From contig JAEZRP010000031.1 of the NCBI GenBank assembly GCA_023444095.1, forward strand, positions 1 to 64,000: 64,000 bases of DNA, read 5' to 3'. The position numbers and the translations under genes were made by a program. This stretch comes from Bacillota bacterium (GTDB lineage: Bacteria; Bacillota; Clostridia; Christensenellales; Aristaeellaceae). Below are positions 16,992 through 28,552 of this stretch, one piece after another (positions within the stretch are counted from its first letter, which is position 1; each line of letters begins with the position of its first letter). Under the pieces are notes generated by a model. It worked only from the letters and a program-made list of their open reading frames with translations. It did not search any database and was not told the origin of the DNA.

Positions 16992-19004
16992 TTGTTTGAC
17001 TTGCATTCCGATTACAGACCGACGGGGGACCAGCCGCAGGCGATCGAGAAGCTGACGGAGGGCGTCGAAAGCGGCATGCGCCATCAGGTGCTCCTGGGCG
17101 TCACGGGGTCGGGCAAAACCTTCACCATGGCGAACATCATCAAGAACCTGAACCGCCCGGCGCTCGTCATCGCGCACAACAAGACGCTGGCGGCCCAGCT
17201 TGCCGCGGAGTTTCGGGAGTTCTTCCCCGAAAACGCGGTGGGCTATTTCGTGTCCTACTACGACTATTACCAGCCGGAGGCGTACATCCCCTCCACCGAC
17301 ACATTCATCGAAAAGGATTCGTCCATCAACGACGAGATCGACCGCATGCGCCACAGCGCCACCATGTGGCTCACCGAGCGGCGAGACGTGGTGATCGTGG
17401 CGTCCGTGAGCTGCATCTATGGCCTCGGAAACCCGGAGGAATACGCGAAACTGACCGTCTCCATCCGCGAGGGCCAGCACATCGAGCGCGACGACCTGCT
17501 CCGGCGGCTCGTGGACATCCAGTTCGCGCGAAACGACTTCGAGTTCGAGCGCGGCTCGTTCCGCGTGCGCGGCGACACGGTGGAGATCATTCCCGCCTCC
17601 GAGCAGGAGAAGGCGCTTCGGGTCGAGTTCTTCGGGGACGAGATCGAGCGCATTTCGGAGATCGAGATCGTGAACGGCGCTGTCTTGCGACACCTTTCCC
17701 ACGTGATGATCTTCCCAGCCTCCCACTACGCGGCCTCGCGCGACAAGCTCGAAAAGTGCATCGCCCAGATCGAGGACGACCTGTCCGCGCGCCTCATCGA
17801 GTTCCGGGAGAGCGACAGGCTCCTCGAGGCACAGCGGCTCGAGCAGCGCACGCACTACGATATCGAGATGCTGCGGGAAATCGGCTACTGCTCCGGCATC
17901 GAGAACTACTCGCGCTACTTCGACGGGCGGACGGAGGGTGAGCCGCCGTATACGCTCATGGACTACTTCCCGAAGGACTTCCTTCTGTTCATCGACGAGG
18001 CGCACGTAACGGTACCGCAGGTACGTGCGATGTATAACGGCGATTACGCGCGCAAGCGCTCTCTCGTCGACTACGGCTTCCGCCTGCCCGCCGCGTACGA
18101 TAACCGGCCGCTCAAGTTCCATGAGTTTGAGAAGAAGGTCCACTCCGCCATCTACGTGTCCGCCACGCCCGGCCCCTACGAGCTAGAGCGCGCGGAGCAG
18201 GTGGTGGAACAGATCATCCGCCCCACGGGTCTCATCGATCCCGAGATCATCGTGAAGCCCGCCGACGGCCAGGTGGACGACCTGATCGGCGAGATCCGCA
18301 CCTGCGCGGAGGCCGGGCAGCGGGTTCTGGTCACGACGCTCACGAAACGCATGGCGGAGAACCTGACGGGCTACCTGCGCGAGCTGGACGTAAAGGTGGA
18401 GTACCTCCACTCGGACGTCGAGACGCTGGAGCGCATCCGGCTCATCCGCTCGCTGAGGCTCGGAGAGTACGACGTGCTCGTGGGCATCAACCTTCTGCGC
18501 GAGGGACTCGATCTTCCCGAGGTTGCGCTGGTCGCGATCCTCGACGCCGACAAGGAGGGCTTCCTCCGTTCGGAGACGAGCCTTATCCAGACCATCGGGC
18601 GCGCGGCGCGCAACGTGGACGGGCGCGTCATCATGTACGCGGACGGGCTCACGGACTCCATGCGGCGCGCCATCGAAGAGACGAACCGCCGCCGCGTCAT
18701 CCAGCAGGCGTACAACGAGACAAATCACATCACGCCGCAGACCGTCAGAACCGCCATCCGCCAGCTCATGGAGGTCTCCCGCGCGCCCAGCGAGGACGCG
18801 AGCGCGGGCATGGACGAAGAGGAGCGCGCGATGGCCATCGACCGGCTCGAGGAGCAGATGCTCGCCGCCGCCGGAAACCTCGACTTCGAGAAGGCGGCAA
18901 AGATCCGCGACCAGTTGCTCCAGCTGCGCGGAGAAAAGCCCATGGCGACGGGCGAACAGTCACGCATGGGCCGCCGCAAGGGCAACAAGAGGAGGCGCGC
19001 GTGA
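16992..19004 (+). CDS. uvrB: Excinuclease ABC subunit B
   Basis: Damage-verifying helicase-like subunit of nucleotide excision repair. The 670 residues show Walker A GVTGSGKT, the beta-hairpin stretch YYDYYQPEAYIPSTDTFIEKD, the DEAH-type box FIDEAHV, helicase motifs VYVSATPG, LREGLDLPEV and QTIGRAARN, and a C-terminal UVR motif (IDRLEEQMLAAAGNLDFEKAA) that binds UvrC. I choose TTG at 16992, 8 nt after AGGAGG, giving MFDLHSDYRPTGDQ; a GTG at 16983 overlaps the SD. It heads uvrB / TIM-barrel gene / uvrA. Confidence 0.97.
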   Translation: MFDLHSDYRPTGDQPQAIEKLTEGVESGMRHQVLLGVTGSGKTFTMANIIKNLNRPALVIAHNKTLAAQLAAEFREFFPENAVGYFVSYYDYYQPEAYIPSTDTFIEKDSSINDEIDRMRHSATMWLTERRDVVIVASVSCIYGLGNPEEYAKLTVSIREGQHIERDDLLRRLVDIQFARNDFEFERGSFRVRGDTVEIIPASEQEKALRVEFFGDEIERISEIEIVNGAVLRHLSHVMIFPASHYAASRDKLEKCIAQIEDDLSARLIEFRESDRLLEAQRLEQRTHYDIEMLREIGYCSGIENYSRYFDGRTEGEPPYTLMDYFPKDFLLFIDEAHVTVPQVRAMYNGDYARKRSLVDYGFRLPAAYDNRPLKFHEFEKKVHSAIYVSATPGPYELERAEQVVEQIIRPTGLIDPEIIVKPADGQVDDLIGEIRTCAEAGQRVLVTTLTKRMAENLTGYLRELDVKVEYLHSDVETLERIRLIRSLRLGEYDVLVGINLLREGLDLPEVALVAILDADKEGFLRSETSLIQTIGRAARNVDGRVIMYADGLTDSMRRAIEETNRRRVIQQAYNETNHITPQTVRTAIRQLMEVSRAPSEDASAGMDEEERAMAIDRLEEQMLAAAGNLDFEKAAKIRDQLLQLRGEKPMATGEQSRMGRRKGNKRRRA

Positions 19005-19770
19005 CGGATTTCGGCATGCCGACGCTCATTGGACACGCGTCCCTCGCGGACTCGGTCGCACTCTGCCGCGATCTCGGGCTGAAATTCGTCGAGATCAATA
19101 TGAACCTGCCCATGTACCAGGTGGACGGACTCCGCACGGCGGCGTTCCAAGGGGACGGCGCGTGCTTCACGCTCCACCTCGACGAGGCGCTCAATCCCTT
19201 CGACTTCAACCCGCTCGTCGCCGAGGCGTACCGGACGACCGCCGTCCGGGCCGTCGCCCTCGCGCGCGCGGTGGGGATGCCGGTCGTCAACATGCACATG
19301 CCCATGGGCGTTTCCTTTACGCTGCCGGGCGGGAAGGTTTCCCTGTTCGACCGGTATTGGGACTTGGTGCGGAGCGGGATCGAGCGATTCCGGGACGAGA
19401 TGGACGAGGCGGCGGGCGGCGTGGTTTCGATCTGTGTCGAGAACACGTCGTTCGGGGGCCTTCACCATCTGACCGACGCGCTCGACCTGCTGCTCCTCTC
19501 CCCCGCCTTTTCCCTCACATACGACTGCGGGCACGATTTCGCCGACGGCGGGCGCGCGCGCAGCTACTACGCCGCACGGGCGGACAGAGTGAGGCATCTT
19601 CATCTGCACGACGCGGTGGGAACGCGCTGTCATCTGCCGCTGGGAACGGGCGAGATCGATGTCCCCGCGGTCCTCCGAATGGCACAGAACGGGCGCGCGG
19701 TACTCGAAACCAAGGATGAACCCGGGCTCAGGGCGTCCGTGAAATGGCTTTTTGAAAGGAACCTCCTCGT

Positions 19771-19774
<4 letters not shown>
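19001..19774 (+). CDS. Sugar phosphate isomerase/epimerase-like TIM barrel protein
   Basis: A 257-residue protein of the xylose-isomerase-like TIM barrel superfamily, which also contains endonuclease IV. The barrel strands with metal-ligand candidates are visible: KFVEINMN, VVNMHMP, VSICVENTS, LTYDCGHDF, RHLHLHDA and a late AVLETKDE. The His, Glu and Asp positions fit a divalent metal site. The GTG start overlaps the uvrB stop (GTGA), and its own stop overlaps the uvrA ATG (ATGA). Substrate unknown. Its place between two repair genes raises but does not prove a DNA-repair role. Confidence 0.82.
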
Positions 19775-22587
<2,813 letters not shown>

Positions 22588-22624
22588 TCAGGATCTTGAT
22601 GTGGGACGCCCTCTTCTTTTTCCC

Positions 22625-22656
22625 TTGACAATCCATTTCACTGCATGTAGGATAAT
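22625..22656 (+). promoter_or_regulatory. Putative promoter for the zinc-ribbon gene
   Basis: A perfect TTGACA (22625-22630) is followed by TAGGATAAT. The better -10 match GATAAT (22651-22656) gives a 20-bp spacer; TAGGAT (22649-22654) gives 18. AT-richness is locally raised. Confidence 0.55.
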
Positions 22657-22685
22657 TGTATGGAAGAAAATGGCGGAGGGATCAC

Positions 22686-23423
22686 ATGACTTGTGCGCGC
22701 TGCGGACGAGAGGTGAACGACGCGAGCGTCGTCTGCCCTTATTGTGAAAAAAAGACGCTGAACGCGCCGAAGCCGGGTGTAGAACGCTTCGCGCGCGGCG
22801 CGTTTTTCCCGGGCGGTTTGATCCTTTTCCTGGTCCTTTCCTTTGAGATGATCCCCGGCGCGACGGAAGGCGATTACGGGAACTATGCCATATTTGCGGG
22901 CATCGCGGCGATCCTTTCGGCTGCTTTGTGGCTCGCGCTTCGAAAACGGCACACGAAAGGCGCGGTCGCCGCGCTCTTCCTGATCCCGGCGCTCCTTGTC
23001 GTGTCGACGGTGGGGTTGCGCGCGACGTACTACATAAAGTACGACGACGCGGTCACCCAGATCCCCGCGTCCGGGGTCGTCCCTGTACGCTTTTCATACG
23101 AGGACAACTACTACAACGTGACGGGTAAGGGCTATGTGACCGACTGGGACGTGAGCGTCTCGATCGAAGGAGCACGCGTGCCTCAAAACGGCGTTGCGCG
23201 CGTCGAACAGCGCAAGCAACTCGCCGTGGAAGGCGTCTCGACTTACGTCTCTGAAAGAAAGACCCACCGCGCGACGGGCAGCGCGAACGCCGTTCTGACC
23301 CCGAGCCTACTGCAGAGGGGCTATCCGTTTGACATCTTCTGCAACAGCGACGGGGGCGAGTATTGCGAGATCACGGTCACCGCTGTCTACAGCCCGGACT
23401 TCTGGAACGTGATTCTCGACTGA
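22686..23423 (+). CDS. Zinc-ribbon membrane protein of unknown function
   Basis: A 245-residue protein. The N-terminus CARCGREVNDASVVCPYC is a CxxC-CxxC zinc ribbon (about 3-20). Three hydrophobic segments follow (about 38-56, 62-84, 92-112). The rest (about 115-245) looks like an extracytoplasmic beta-rich domain with no catalytic motif. GGAGG precedes the ATG at 22686; an upstream in-frame ATG at 22656 lies within the promoter. A broken copy of the same gene follows directly. Function not recognised. Confidence 0.75.
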   Translation: MTCARCGREVNDASVVCPYCEKKTLNAPKPGVERFARGAFFPGGLILFLVLSFEMIPGATEGDYGNYAIFAGIAAILSAALWLALRKRHTKGAVAALFLIPALLVVSTVGLRATYYIKYDDAVTQIPASGVVPVRFSYEDNYYNVTGKGYVTDWDVSVSIEGARVPQNGVARVEQRKQLAVEGVSTYVSERKTHRATGSANAVLTPSLLQRGYPFDIFCNSDGGEYCEITVTAVYSPDFWNVILD

Positions 23424-23434
23424 GGGAAAAGCGC

Positions 23435-23757
23435 GTGAAGGGTGAGTTGAGCATCCGGTACCGCAGAAACGCGCAGCGGTTCTTTGTGCTTTGCTTGATC
23501 CTTTTCCTCGTTCTCTCTACCCGGTTCTTTCCGAACGAAGCGTGGACGGAGTATGCGTTCGGGGGACTCGCGGGAGCGCTTCTGGTTCTTTCCCATTTGA
23601 TGATGCGCGTGGTGGCGCGTGCACGCGGATCACGCCGCGCACGCTCAGCAACGGATACCGCACGACGATTGAGATTCCCTGCGCGGACGACACGAGCTGC
23701 GTCGTCGCTATCGTGGCGACGTACGAGCCGACATTTTGGGAAGTTATTGTGCACTGA
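23435..23757 (+). pseudogene. Deleted and frameshifted copy of the zinc-ribbon membrane gene
   Basis: The first part (frame of 23435) encodes FFVLCLILFLVLSTRFFP and GGLAGALLVLSHLMMR, matching the membrane part of the upstream protein (GLILFLVLSFEMIPG and IAAILSAALWLALR). From about 23620 the match continues only in the next frame: ITPRTLSNGYRTTIEIPC and VAIVATYEPTFWEVIVH mirror LTPSLLQRGYPFDIFC and ITVTAVYSPDFWNVILD. About 110 codons of the middle are absent. A single out-of-frame internal deletion explains this. The zinc ribbon is also missing. Confidence 0.75.
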
Positions 23758-23769
23758 CGGAGGCATACA

Positions 23770-25173
23770 ATGCTTGAAAAGTACGAGGCCGACCTCATCC
23801 GGCTCGCGGACTGGGCCTGGGAGCACCCCGAGCCTGGGTTCCGGGAGTTCGAATCGAGCGCGGCGCAGGTGGAATACCTGAAATCGCAAGGCTTTGCCGT
23901 TACTGAAAACGCGGCTGATACGGTGACGGGCTATGTGGCGACGTGGGGCGAGGGCGCGCCCGTGATCGCGTTTCTCGCGGAATTCGACGCGCTCTACGGC
24001 CTTTCCCAGGAGGCGGATGTCGCTGAGCCGCGCCCGGTCCCTGGACGCGACATGGGGCAGGGCTGCGGGCACCACCTGCTCGGGGTCGGCGCGATCGCGG
24101 CGGGACTTTTATTCCGCGATGCCTTGAAGGCGCGCGGAACAAAAGGCACGGTAAAGATCTACGGCTGTCCGGGCGAGGAATCCGGCTCCGGCAAGGCGTA
24201 CCTCGCGCGCGACGGCTTCTTCGACGGCTGCGATATCGCGCTCACCTGGCATCCCTCTCAGTTCAACATGATCTCGACAGGCTCGAGCCAGAGCTGCATC
24301 CAGTGCTACTTCCGCTTCCGCGGCGTATCGGCACACGCGGCGGGCGCGCCGCATCTGGGCAGGAGCGCGCTCGACGCGTGCGAACTGATGAACGTTGGCG
24401 TCAACTACCTGCGCGAGCACATGGAGGACACCGACCGCGTGCACTATGCCTACGCGGACGTCGGCAGCAAGTCGCCCAACGTAGTGCAGGCGGAGGCGGA
24501 GCTGCGCTACTTCGTGCGCTCGTCGACCAACCCGAAGTGCCTCGCGCTCTATGACCGCGTGAAGGACATCGCGCACGGCGCGGCGCTCATGACGGGCACG
24601 TCGCTCGATATCCGCTTCGACGAAGGGCTGAGCAACACCATCCCGAATTTCGCGCTTGAGGACGTGTTCGAGGAGGCCTTCCGGTCGCTGGGCGTACCGG
24701 CGTATACCGACGAAGAGCGCGCGTACGCGAAAACATTCAAGGATACCTACGACATCGGAGAGCTTCTGACGATCATCCCCGCGGAGGTGAAGGACAAGCG
24801 CGCGCTCAAGGAGAACATCGTCCATTCCCAACTGTGCGATGTCTACATCGAGACGGAGCGCAACGAACGTTGCTCCATGGGCTCGACGGATGTGGGCGAC
24901 GTAAGCTGGGTCATCCCGACCGCGCAGATCAACGTCAACTGCTTCTCCTACGGCGCGAACGCACACTCCTGGCAATGGGTGGCGCAGGGGAAATCCTCCG
25001 TCGCACACAAGGGCATGCTGCAGGCGGGCAGGCTGATGGCGCGCGCGGCGGAAATCCTGTTCGACAATCCCGCGCGCATCGAAAAGGCGCGGGCGGAGTT
25101 CGAGAAGAGGCTTGACGGCGACCGCTACCGCTGCCTGATTCCGGATGACGTGAAGCCGCACTATTTCTCCTGA
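23770..25173 (+). CDS. M20-family amidohydrolase, AbgB-like
   Basis: A 467-residue metal-dependent peptidase of the M20 family, closest in layout to AbgB, which cleaves p-aminobenzoyl-glutamate. The metal-site motifs are FLAEFDAL, GCGHHLLG, CPGEESGSGK and the late ANAHSWQW. A dimerisation domain (about 190-330) interrupts the catalytic one, as in the family. WAWEHPEPGFREFES at the start is typical. GGAGG precedes the ATG. Peptide, folate-catabolite or N-acyl amino acid substrates are possible. Confidence 0.88.
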   Translation: MLEKYEADLIRLADWAWEHPEPGFREFESSAAQVEYLKSQGFAVTENAADTVTGYVATWGEGAPVIAFLAEFDALYGLSQEADVAEPRPVPGRDMGQGCGHHLLGVGAIAAGLLFRDALKARGTKGTVKIYGCPGEESGSGKAYLARDGFFDGCDIALTWHPSQFNMISTGSSQSCIQCYFRFRGVSAHAAGAPHLGRSALDACELMNVGVNYLREHMEDTDRVHYAYADVGSKSPNVVQAEAELRYFVRSSTNPKCLALYDRVKDIAHGAALMTGTSLDIRFDEGLSNTIPNFALEDVFEEAFRSLGVPAYTDEERAYAKTFKDTYDIGELLTIIPAEVKDKRALKENIVHSQLCDVYIETERNERCSMGSTDVGDVSWVIPTAQINVNCFSYGANAHSWQWVAQGKSSVAHKGMLQAGRLMARAAEILFDNPARIEKARAEFEKRLDGDRYRCLIPDDVKPHYFS

Positions 25174-25191
25174 CTTCGCTTACATATGACG

Positions 25192-25230
25192 AGGCCCGGC
25201 GTTTTCCGAACGCCGAGGCCTTCTTTCTTG
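25192..25230 (+). terminator. Terminator after the AbgB-like gene
   Basis: AGGCC-C-GGCGTT pairs with AACGCC-GA-GGCCT (25192-25221), followed by TTCTTTCTT. A good intrinsic terminator. Confidence 0.8.
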
Positions 25231-25306
25231 CCTTATCCCTTGTGAACGTCAAATTTGCGCGCAATCTGCCTTTTGGGGATCATTCAATCATTACGGCAAA
25301 ATAGTA

Positions 25307-25335
25307 TTGCAAAATACGGAACAACCTGTTATACT
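25307..25335 (+). promoter_or_regulatory. Promoter of the B12 operon
   Basis: TTGCAA (25307-25312) and TATACT (25330-25335) are separated by 17 bp, with TG-T before the -10. Transcription would start near 25342, just ahead of the cobalamin aptamer. Confidence 0.8.
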
Positions 25336-25344
25336 GATCGCAAA

Positions 25345-25530
25345 TTAGGAACTGCGGGTGCCCTCCCTTCGGGGATGGGCCAAAAGGGAATCAGGTGAAA
25401 CGCCTGAGCAGGACCGCTACTGTATTTGCCGCCGGGAAATCGGCAGCCGCGCCCAGAATGTCACTGGCCCTCGGGCTGGGAAGGCGGGCGCGGACGGCAA
25501 AAGCCAGGATACCTGCCCGCATTCGCATGG
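25345..25530 (+). promoter_or_regulatory. Cobalamin (B12) riboswitch aptamer
   Basis: The conserved elements appear in order: the opening GGAACTGCGGGTGCC, AAAAGGGAATCAGGTGAAA, GCAGGACCGCTACTGT, the GGGAAGGCGGG segment, and the B12 box AAGCCAGGATACCTGCC (25501-25517). This is the standard adenosylcobalamin-type aptamer. It precedes cobT and controls the whole salvage and uptake operon, expected to switch it off when cobalamin is plentiful. Confidence 0.95.
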
Positions 25531-25715
25531 CGGCCTCTCGCGGCATCCGGGAGCGTCCCCGATTGAGCAAGACCAGTTATGCCGGAAAAACGGCGTACCA
25601 TTTTCGTTCAAGGCAAGGAGCCGAGGCGAAGGTGTAGCGGTGCTATGCCAAGCCGACGGCGACGCGGCATCGCGAAAATGGGAACCGTTCGCGGCACAAC
25701 TGAGGATTGTTCTTG
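25531..25715 (+). promoter_or_regulatory. Long structured spacer between aptamer and terminator
   Basis: About 185 nt separate the B12 box from the terminator and hold no ORF with a ribosome binding site. Visible pairings are GCCG-GAAAAA-CGGC (near 25580), an outer pair CCATTTTCG / CGAAAATGG (about 25598-25606 with 25674-25682), and inside it ATGCC / GGCAT and GCCG-A-CGGC. The element must include the antiterminator but is much longer than needed. Confidence 0.5.
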
Positions 25716-25752
25716 GGTTTGCGTCATGCGCTGACGCAAACCTTTTTCTTTT
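25716..25752 (+). terminator. Riboswitch expression-platform terminator
   Basis: A perfect 11-bp stem GGTTTGCGTCA / TGACGCAAACC with a 5-nt loop is followed by TTTTTCTTTT. It lies 15 nt before cobT and is the likely regulated terminator. Confidence 0.9.
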
Positions 25753-25767
25753 GCGGGAGGAAACTGC

Positions 25768-26859
25768 ATGGAAGATTTCATCAGGGATTTGGTCGCGGCG
25801 ATCGGACCTTTGGACGAGGGCGCGATGGCGGAAGCGCGTGCGCGGCAGGACGAACTCGCCAAGCCCCCACACAGCCTTGGACGGCTCGAGGACATCTCCG
25901 TTCGGTTTTCGGGGATCGTCGGGGGCATCGCGGGCGCGGCGAAGAAGCGGAGGGTACTCATCTTCTCGGCAGACAACGGCGTCGTGGCGGAGGGCGTGGC
26001 GTCCGCGCCACAGTCGGTCACGCTCATGCAGACGATCAACTTCGCGCGCGGGCTGACCGGGGTCGCGACGCTTGCCCGCCATTTTCACACGGAGCTGCAT
26101 GTCGTGGACGTGGGCGTGAACGCGGATTTCGAGCATCCCGGCGTCGAAAACCGCAAGATCGCCTGCGGAACGAGAAACATCGCGAAGGAAGCGGCGATGA
26201 CGCGAGAAGAGGCGCTTCTGGCGATCCGCGTCGGCGTCGAGACCGCCGAGAAGGCGAAGCGCGATGGGATCGAGATCGTCGGCATCGGCGAGATGGGCAT
26301 CGGAAACACGACGACCTCCTCGGCCGTGCTCTCCTGCCTGACGGGCCTTCCGCCGGAAATGACGGTAGGGCGGGGCGGCGGCGTGAACGACACGGGCTTC
26401 GCGCGCAAGCGCGAGATCGTCACGGAGGCCATCGCGCGCGAAAGACCCGATCCGGCAGACCCTGTGGACGTGCTTGCGAAAGTCGGAGGCTTCGACCTCG
26501 CGGCGATGGCGGGCGCGTACCTCGGCGCCGCGCGAGCGCGGCTTCCGGTGGTGATCGACGGCTACATCTCTGCCGTGGCGGCGCTGTGCGCATTTCGGCT
26601 GTGTCCTCGTGCGGCGGACTACATGTTCGCCTCTCACGACTCGTGCGAGGCGGGGTACGCACGCGCGATGGAATCACTCGCCCTCTCCCCCATGCTCGAG
26701 CTTGAGATGCGGCTTGGCGAAGGGAGCGGCTGTCCCATCGCGTTCGAGGTGATCGACGCGGCGCTCACGGTTCTGAGGGAAATGGGCACATTTGCCGATG
26801 CCAGGATCGACGACGGGTATCTCGCTGAAATTCGCCGGGATTCCCGGCTTCAGAGGTAG
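25768..26859 (+). CDS. cobT: Nicotinate-nucleotide--dimethylbenzimidazole phosphoribosyltransferase
   Basis: Makes alpha-ribazole phosphate, the lower-ligand nucleotide of cobalamin, from a benzimidazole and nicotinate mononucleotide. The 363 residues match the family: KPPHSLGRLE near the start, FSADNGVVAEGV, IGEMGIGNTTTSSA, GRGGGVND and the late SHDSCEAGYA plus LGEGSGCP. The catalytic Glu of the GEGSG region is present. It is the first gene behind the B12 riboswitch, with GGGAGG before the ATG. Confidence 0.96.
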   Translation: MEDFIRDLVAAIGPLDEGAMAEARARQDELAKPPHSLGRLEDISVRFSGIVGGIAGAAKKRRVLIFSADNGVVAEGVASAPQSVTLMQTINFARGLTGVATLARHFHTELHVVDVGVNADFEHPGVENRKIACGTRNIAKEAAMTREEALLAIRVGVETAEKAKRDGIEIVGIGEMGIGNTTTSSAVLSCLTGLPPEMTVGRGGGVNDTGFARKREIVTEAIARERPDPADPVDVLAKVGGFDLAAMAGAYLGAARARLPVVIDGYISAVAALCAFRLCPRAADYMFASHDSCEAGYARAMESLALSPMLELEMRLGEGSGCPIAFEVIDAALTVLREMGTFADARIDDGYLAEIRRDSRLQR

Positions 26860-26862
26860 AAC

Positions 26863-27396
26863 ATGGGCGTCTACATTTCCGGCGGCTGCAAGAATGGGAA
26901 ATCCACCCACGCGCAAAAAATCGCGAAGGCGCTCGGGACGCCGCTCTACTACGTCGCGACCATGATCCCCCACGACGAGGAGGACCGCGCGCGCATCCGG
27001 CGGCACATCGGCGAACGCGACGGCTGGGGCTTCGAGACCGTCGAGTGCGGCCGTGGGATATTGGGATGTCTTTCGGAGGCGGACGCGAACGGCGCATTCC
27101 TGATCGACAGCGTGACGGCGCTTCTGTCCAACGAGATGTTCCTGCCGGACGGCTCGGTCGACCCCGGCGCGCCCGGGCGGATCGCTGGCGAGCTGATTGA
27201 ATTCGTCGCCCGTGCGCCGAGAACCGTGCTCGTGTCTGACTACATCTTCTCGGATGCGGCGATCTATCCGGAGCTCGTCGAGGACTATCGGCGCGGACTC
27301 GCGGAGATCGACCGACGCGTGGGGGCGGCGTGCGACGCGCTGATCGAAGTCGTGAACGGGATCCTAATCTTTCACAAGGGGGCGGCGACGTGGTGA
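26863..27396 (+). CDS. cobU: Bifunctional adenosylcobinamide kinase/guanylyltransferase
   Basis: Phosphorylates adenosylcobinamide and attaches GMP to it. The 177 residues fit the family. The P-loop is GGCKNGKST (about 6-14) and IRRHIGERDGW contains the His used for guanylylation in CobU. FLIDSVTALLSNEMF parallels the family motif after the first half. The C-terminal segment (SDYIFSDAAIYPEL) departs from the usual VSNEVGxGIVP motif; a second short CobU-like protein downstream carries a version closer to that motif. Confidence 0.88.
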   Translation: MGVYISGGCKNGKSTHAQKIAKALGTPLYYVATMIPHDEEDRARIRRHIGERDGWGFETVECGRGILGCLSEADANGAFLIDSVTALLSNEMFLPDGSVDPGAPGRIAGELIEFVARAPRTVLVSDYIFSDAAIYPELVEDYRRGLAEIDRRVGAACDALIEVVNGILIFHKGAATW

Positions 27397-28163
27397 GCGG
27401 ACTTTTTCTATTCCTCGGCGCGACGCAAAGGGGCATTCGGGCGCTGTTCATGTGCCTTGGGATGTTTACCGCGCTTCCGGTTTTCTATCGGCCCTGGGAC
27501 GAGGGGCTCCGGTCCCTCATGATCGCATGTTTGCCCGCGGTCGGGCTCCTGCTCGGCGGGCTTTGGCTCGCGGCGGGGGCGGTGCTGCGCGCGCTCTGCG
27601 TCGCGCCCGCGCTCGCAGCAGCGGCCCTCGTGATCCTTCCCATCCTCATGACGGGCGGAATTCACCTCGACGGCTACATGGACACTGCAGACGCCGTGCT
27701 CTCATGGAGACCGCTCGAAAAGCGACTGGAGATCCTCAAGGACCCGCACACAGGTTCGTTCTCCGTGATCGCGCTTTCGTGCCTGCTGCTCGCGGGCTAC
27801 GGGGCGGCGTTCGCGCTGTTGGAAGGCGGGGGGAACCTCCTCACCCTTCTGTTCATCCCGGTCCTCTCCCGCGCGTGCTCGGCATTTTGCGTGTCGCGGC
27901 TGAAGCCCCTTGCGCACAGCGAGTACGCGGGGAAGGCGGATCACGCCGGGGCGATCTCGGGTGCGGTCTTCGCGGCTCTCTGCGTCCTGTTTTCTCTCTT
28001 CTCGGGTTGGCGCGGCGGCGTCGCCTGCGTCTTCGTGATCGCCGGCTACGCGCTCACCATGCGCAAGGCTTACGGGATGCTCGGCGGGTTTTCTGGCGAC
28101 CTCGCGGGCTGCGCGCTCTCGGTCGCCGAGACCTGCGGGCTGATCGCAATGGCGGTCCTTTGA
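27390..28163 (+). CDS. cobS: Adenosylcobinamide-GDP ribazoletransferase (cobalamin synthase)
   Basis: Integral membrane enzyme that joins adenosylcobinamide-GDP and alpha-ribazole. The 257 residues hold the family signature GGIHLDGYMDTADAVLS with its acidic metal site, followed by KDPHTGSFSVIAL, SRACSAFCV and a late GGFSGDLAGC. About six hydrophobic segments are visible. GTG codons at 27390 and 27393 both follow a GGGGG; the former has 7-nt spacing. It overlaps the end of cobU. Confidence 0.94.
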   Translation: MVSGLFLFLGATQRGIRALFMCLGMFTALPVFYRPWDEGLRSLMIACLPAVGLLLGGLWLAAGAVLRALCVAPALAAAALVILPILMTGGIHLDGYMDTADAVLSWRPLEKRLEILKDPHTGSFSVIALSCLLLAGYGAAFALLEGGGNLLTLLFIPVLSRACSAFCVSRLKPLAHSEYAGKADHAGAISGAVFAALCVLFSLFSGWRGGVACVFVIAGYALTMRKAYGMLGGFSGDLAGCALSVAETCGLIAMAVL

Positions 28164-28174
28164 AAGGAGATCAA

Positions 28175-28552
28175 ATGGAACTCATCATCGGCGGAGCGTT
28201 TCAGGGAAAAATGGAATACGCCCGGAATTCGATACAGGCATCGGGTACGGTCTTTACCTGCAGACAGGACGGCGCGGAGCCGGATTTTTCGGCGGACATC
28301 GTCGAACACATCGAGCGGTTCGTGCTCGGTTGTCTGCGTGAAAATCGTTCGTCGGTCGCCTTTTTCAAGGAACGCAGGGAGGCGTGGGCGCATTGCGTGC
28401 TCATCGCGGACGACATCTCCTCGGGCGTGGTGCCCATCGACCCCGAGATGCGCGCCTGGCGCGAGGAAACGGGACGGCTGCTCGCGTACCTCGCGGGCGA
28501 TGCGGCGCGCGTTCACCGGGTGTTCTGCGGGATCGGACAGGTAATCAAATGA
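28175..28552 (+). CDS. Short CobU-like P-loop protein
   Basis: A 125-residue protein. LIIGGAFQGKMEYA near the start is a CobU-type P-loop lacking the usual Ser/Thr after Lys. The end VLIADDISSGVVPIDPEMRAWREETGRLLAYLA matches the C-terminal motif of canonical CobU (here DDISSGVVPIDPEMRAW is the key part). The central third of CobU, with the guanylylated His, is absent. SD AAAGGAG precedes the ATG. It may be a cobinamide-kinase-only enzyme, a subunit of the upstream CobU, or a regulator. Confidence 0.7.
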   Translation: MELIIGGAFQGKMEYARNSIQASGTVFTCRQDGAEPDFSADIVEHIERFVLGCLRENRSSVAFFKERREAWAHCVLIADDISSGVVPIDPEMRAWREETGRLLAYLAGDAARVHRVFCGIGQVIK

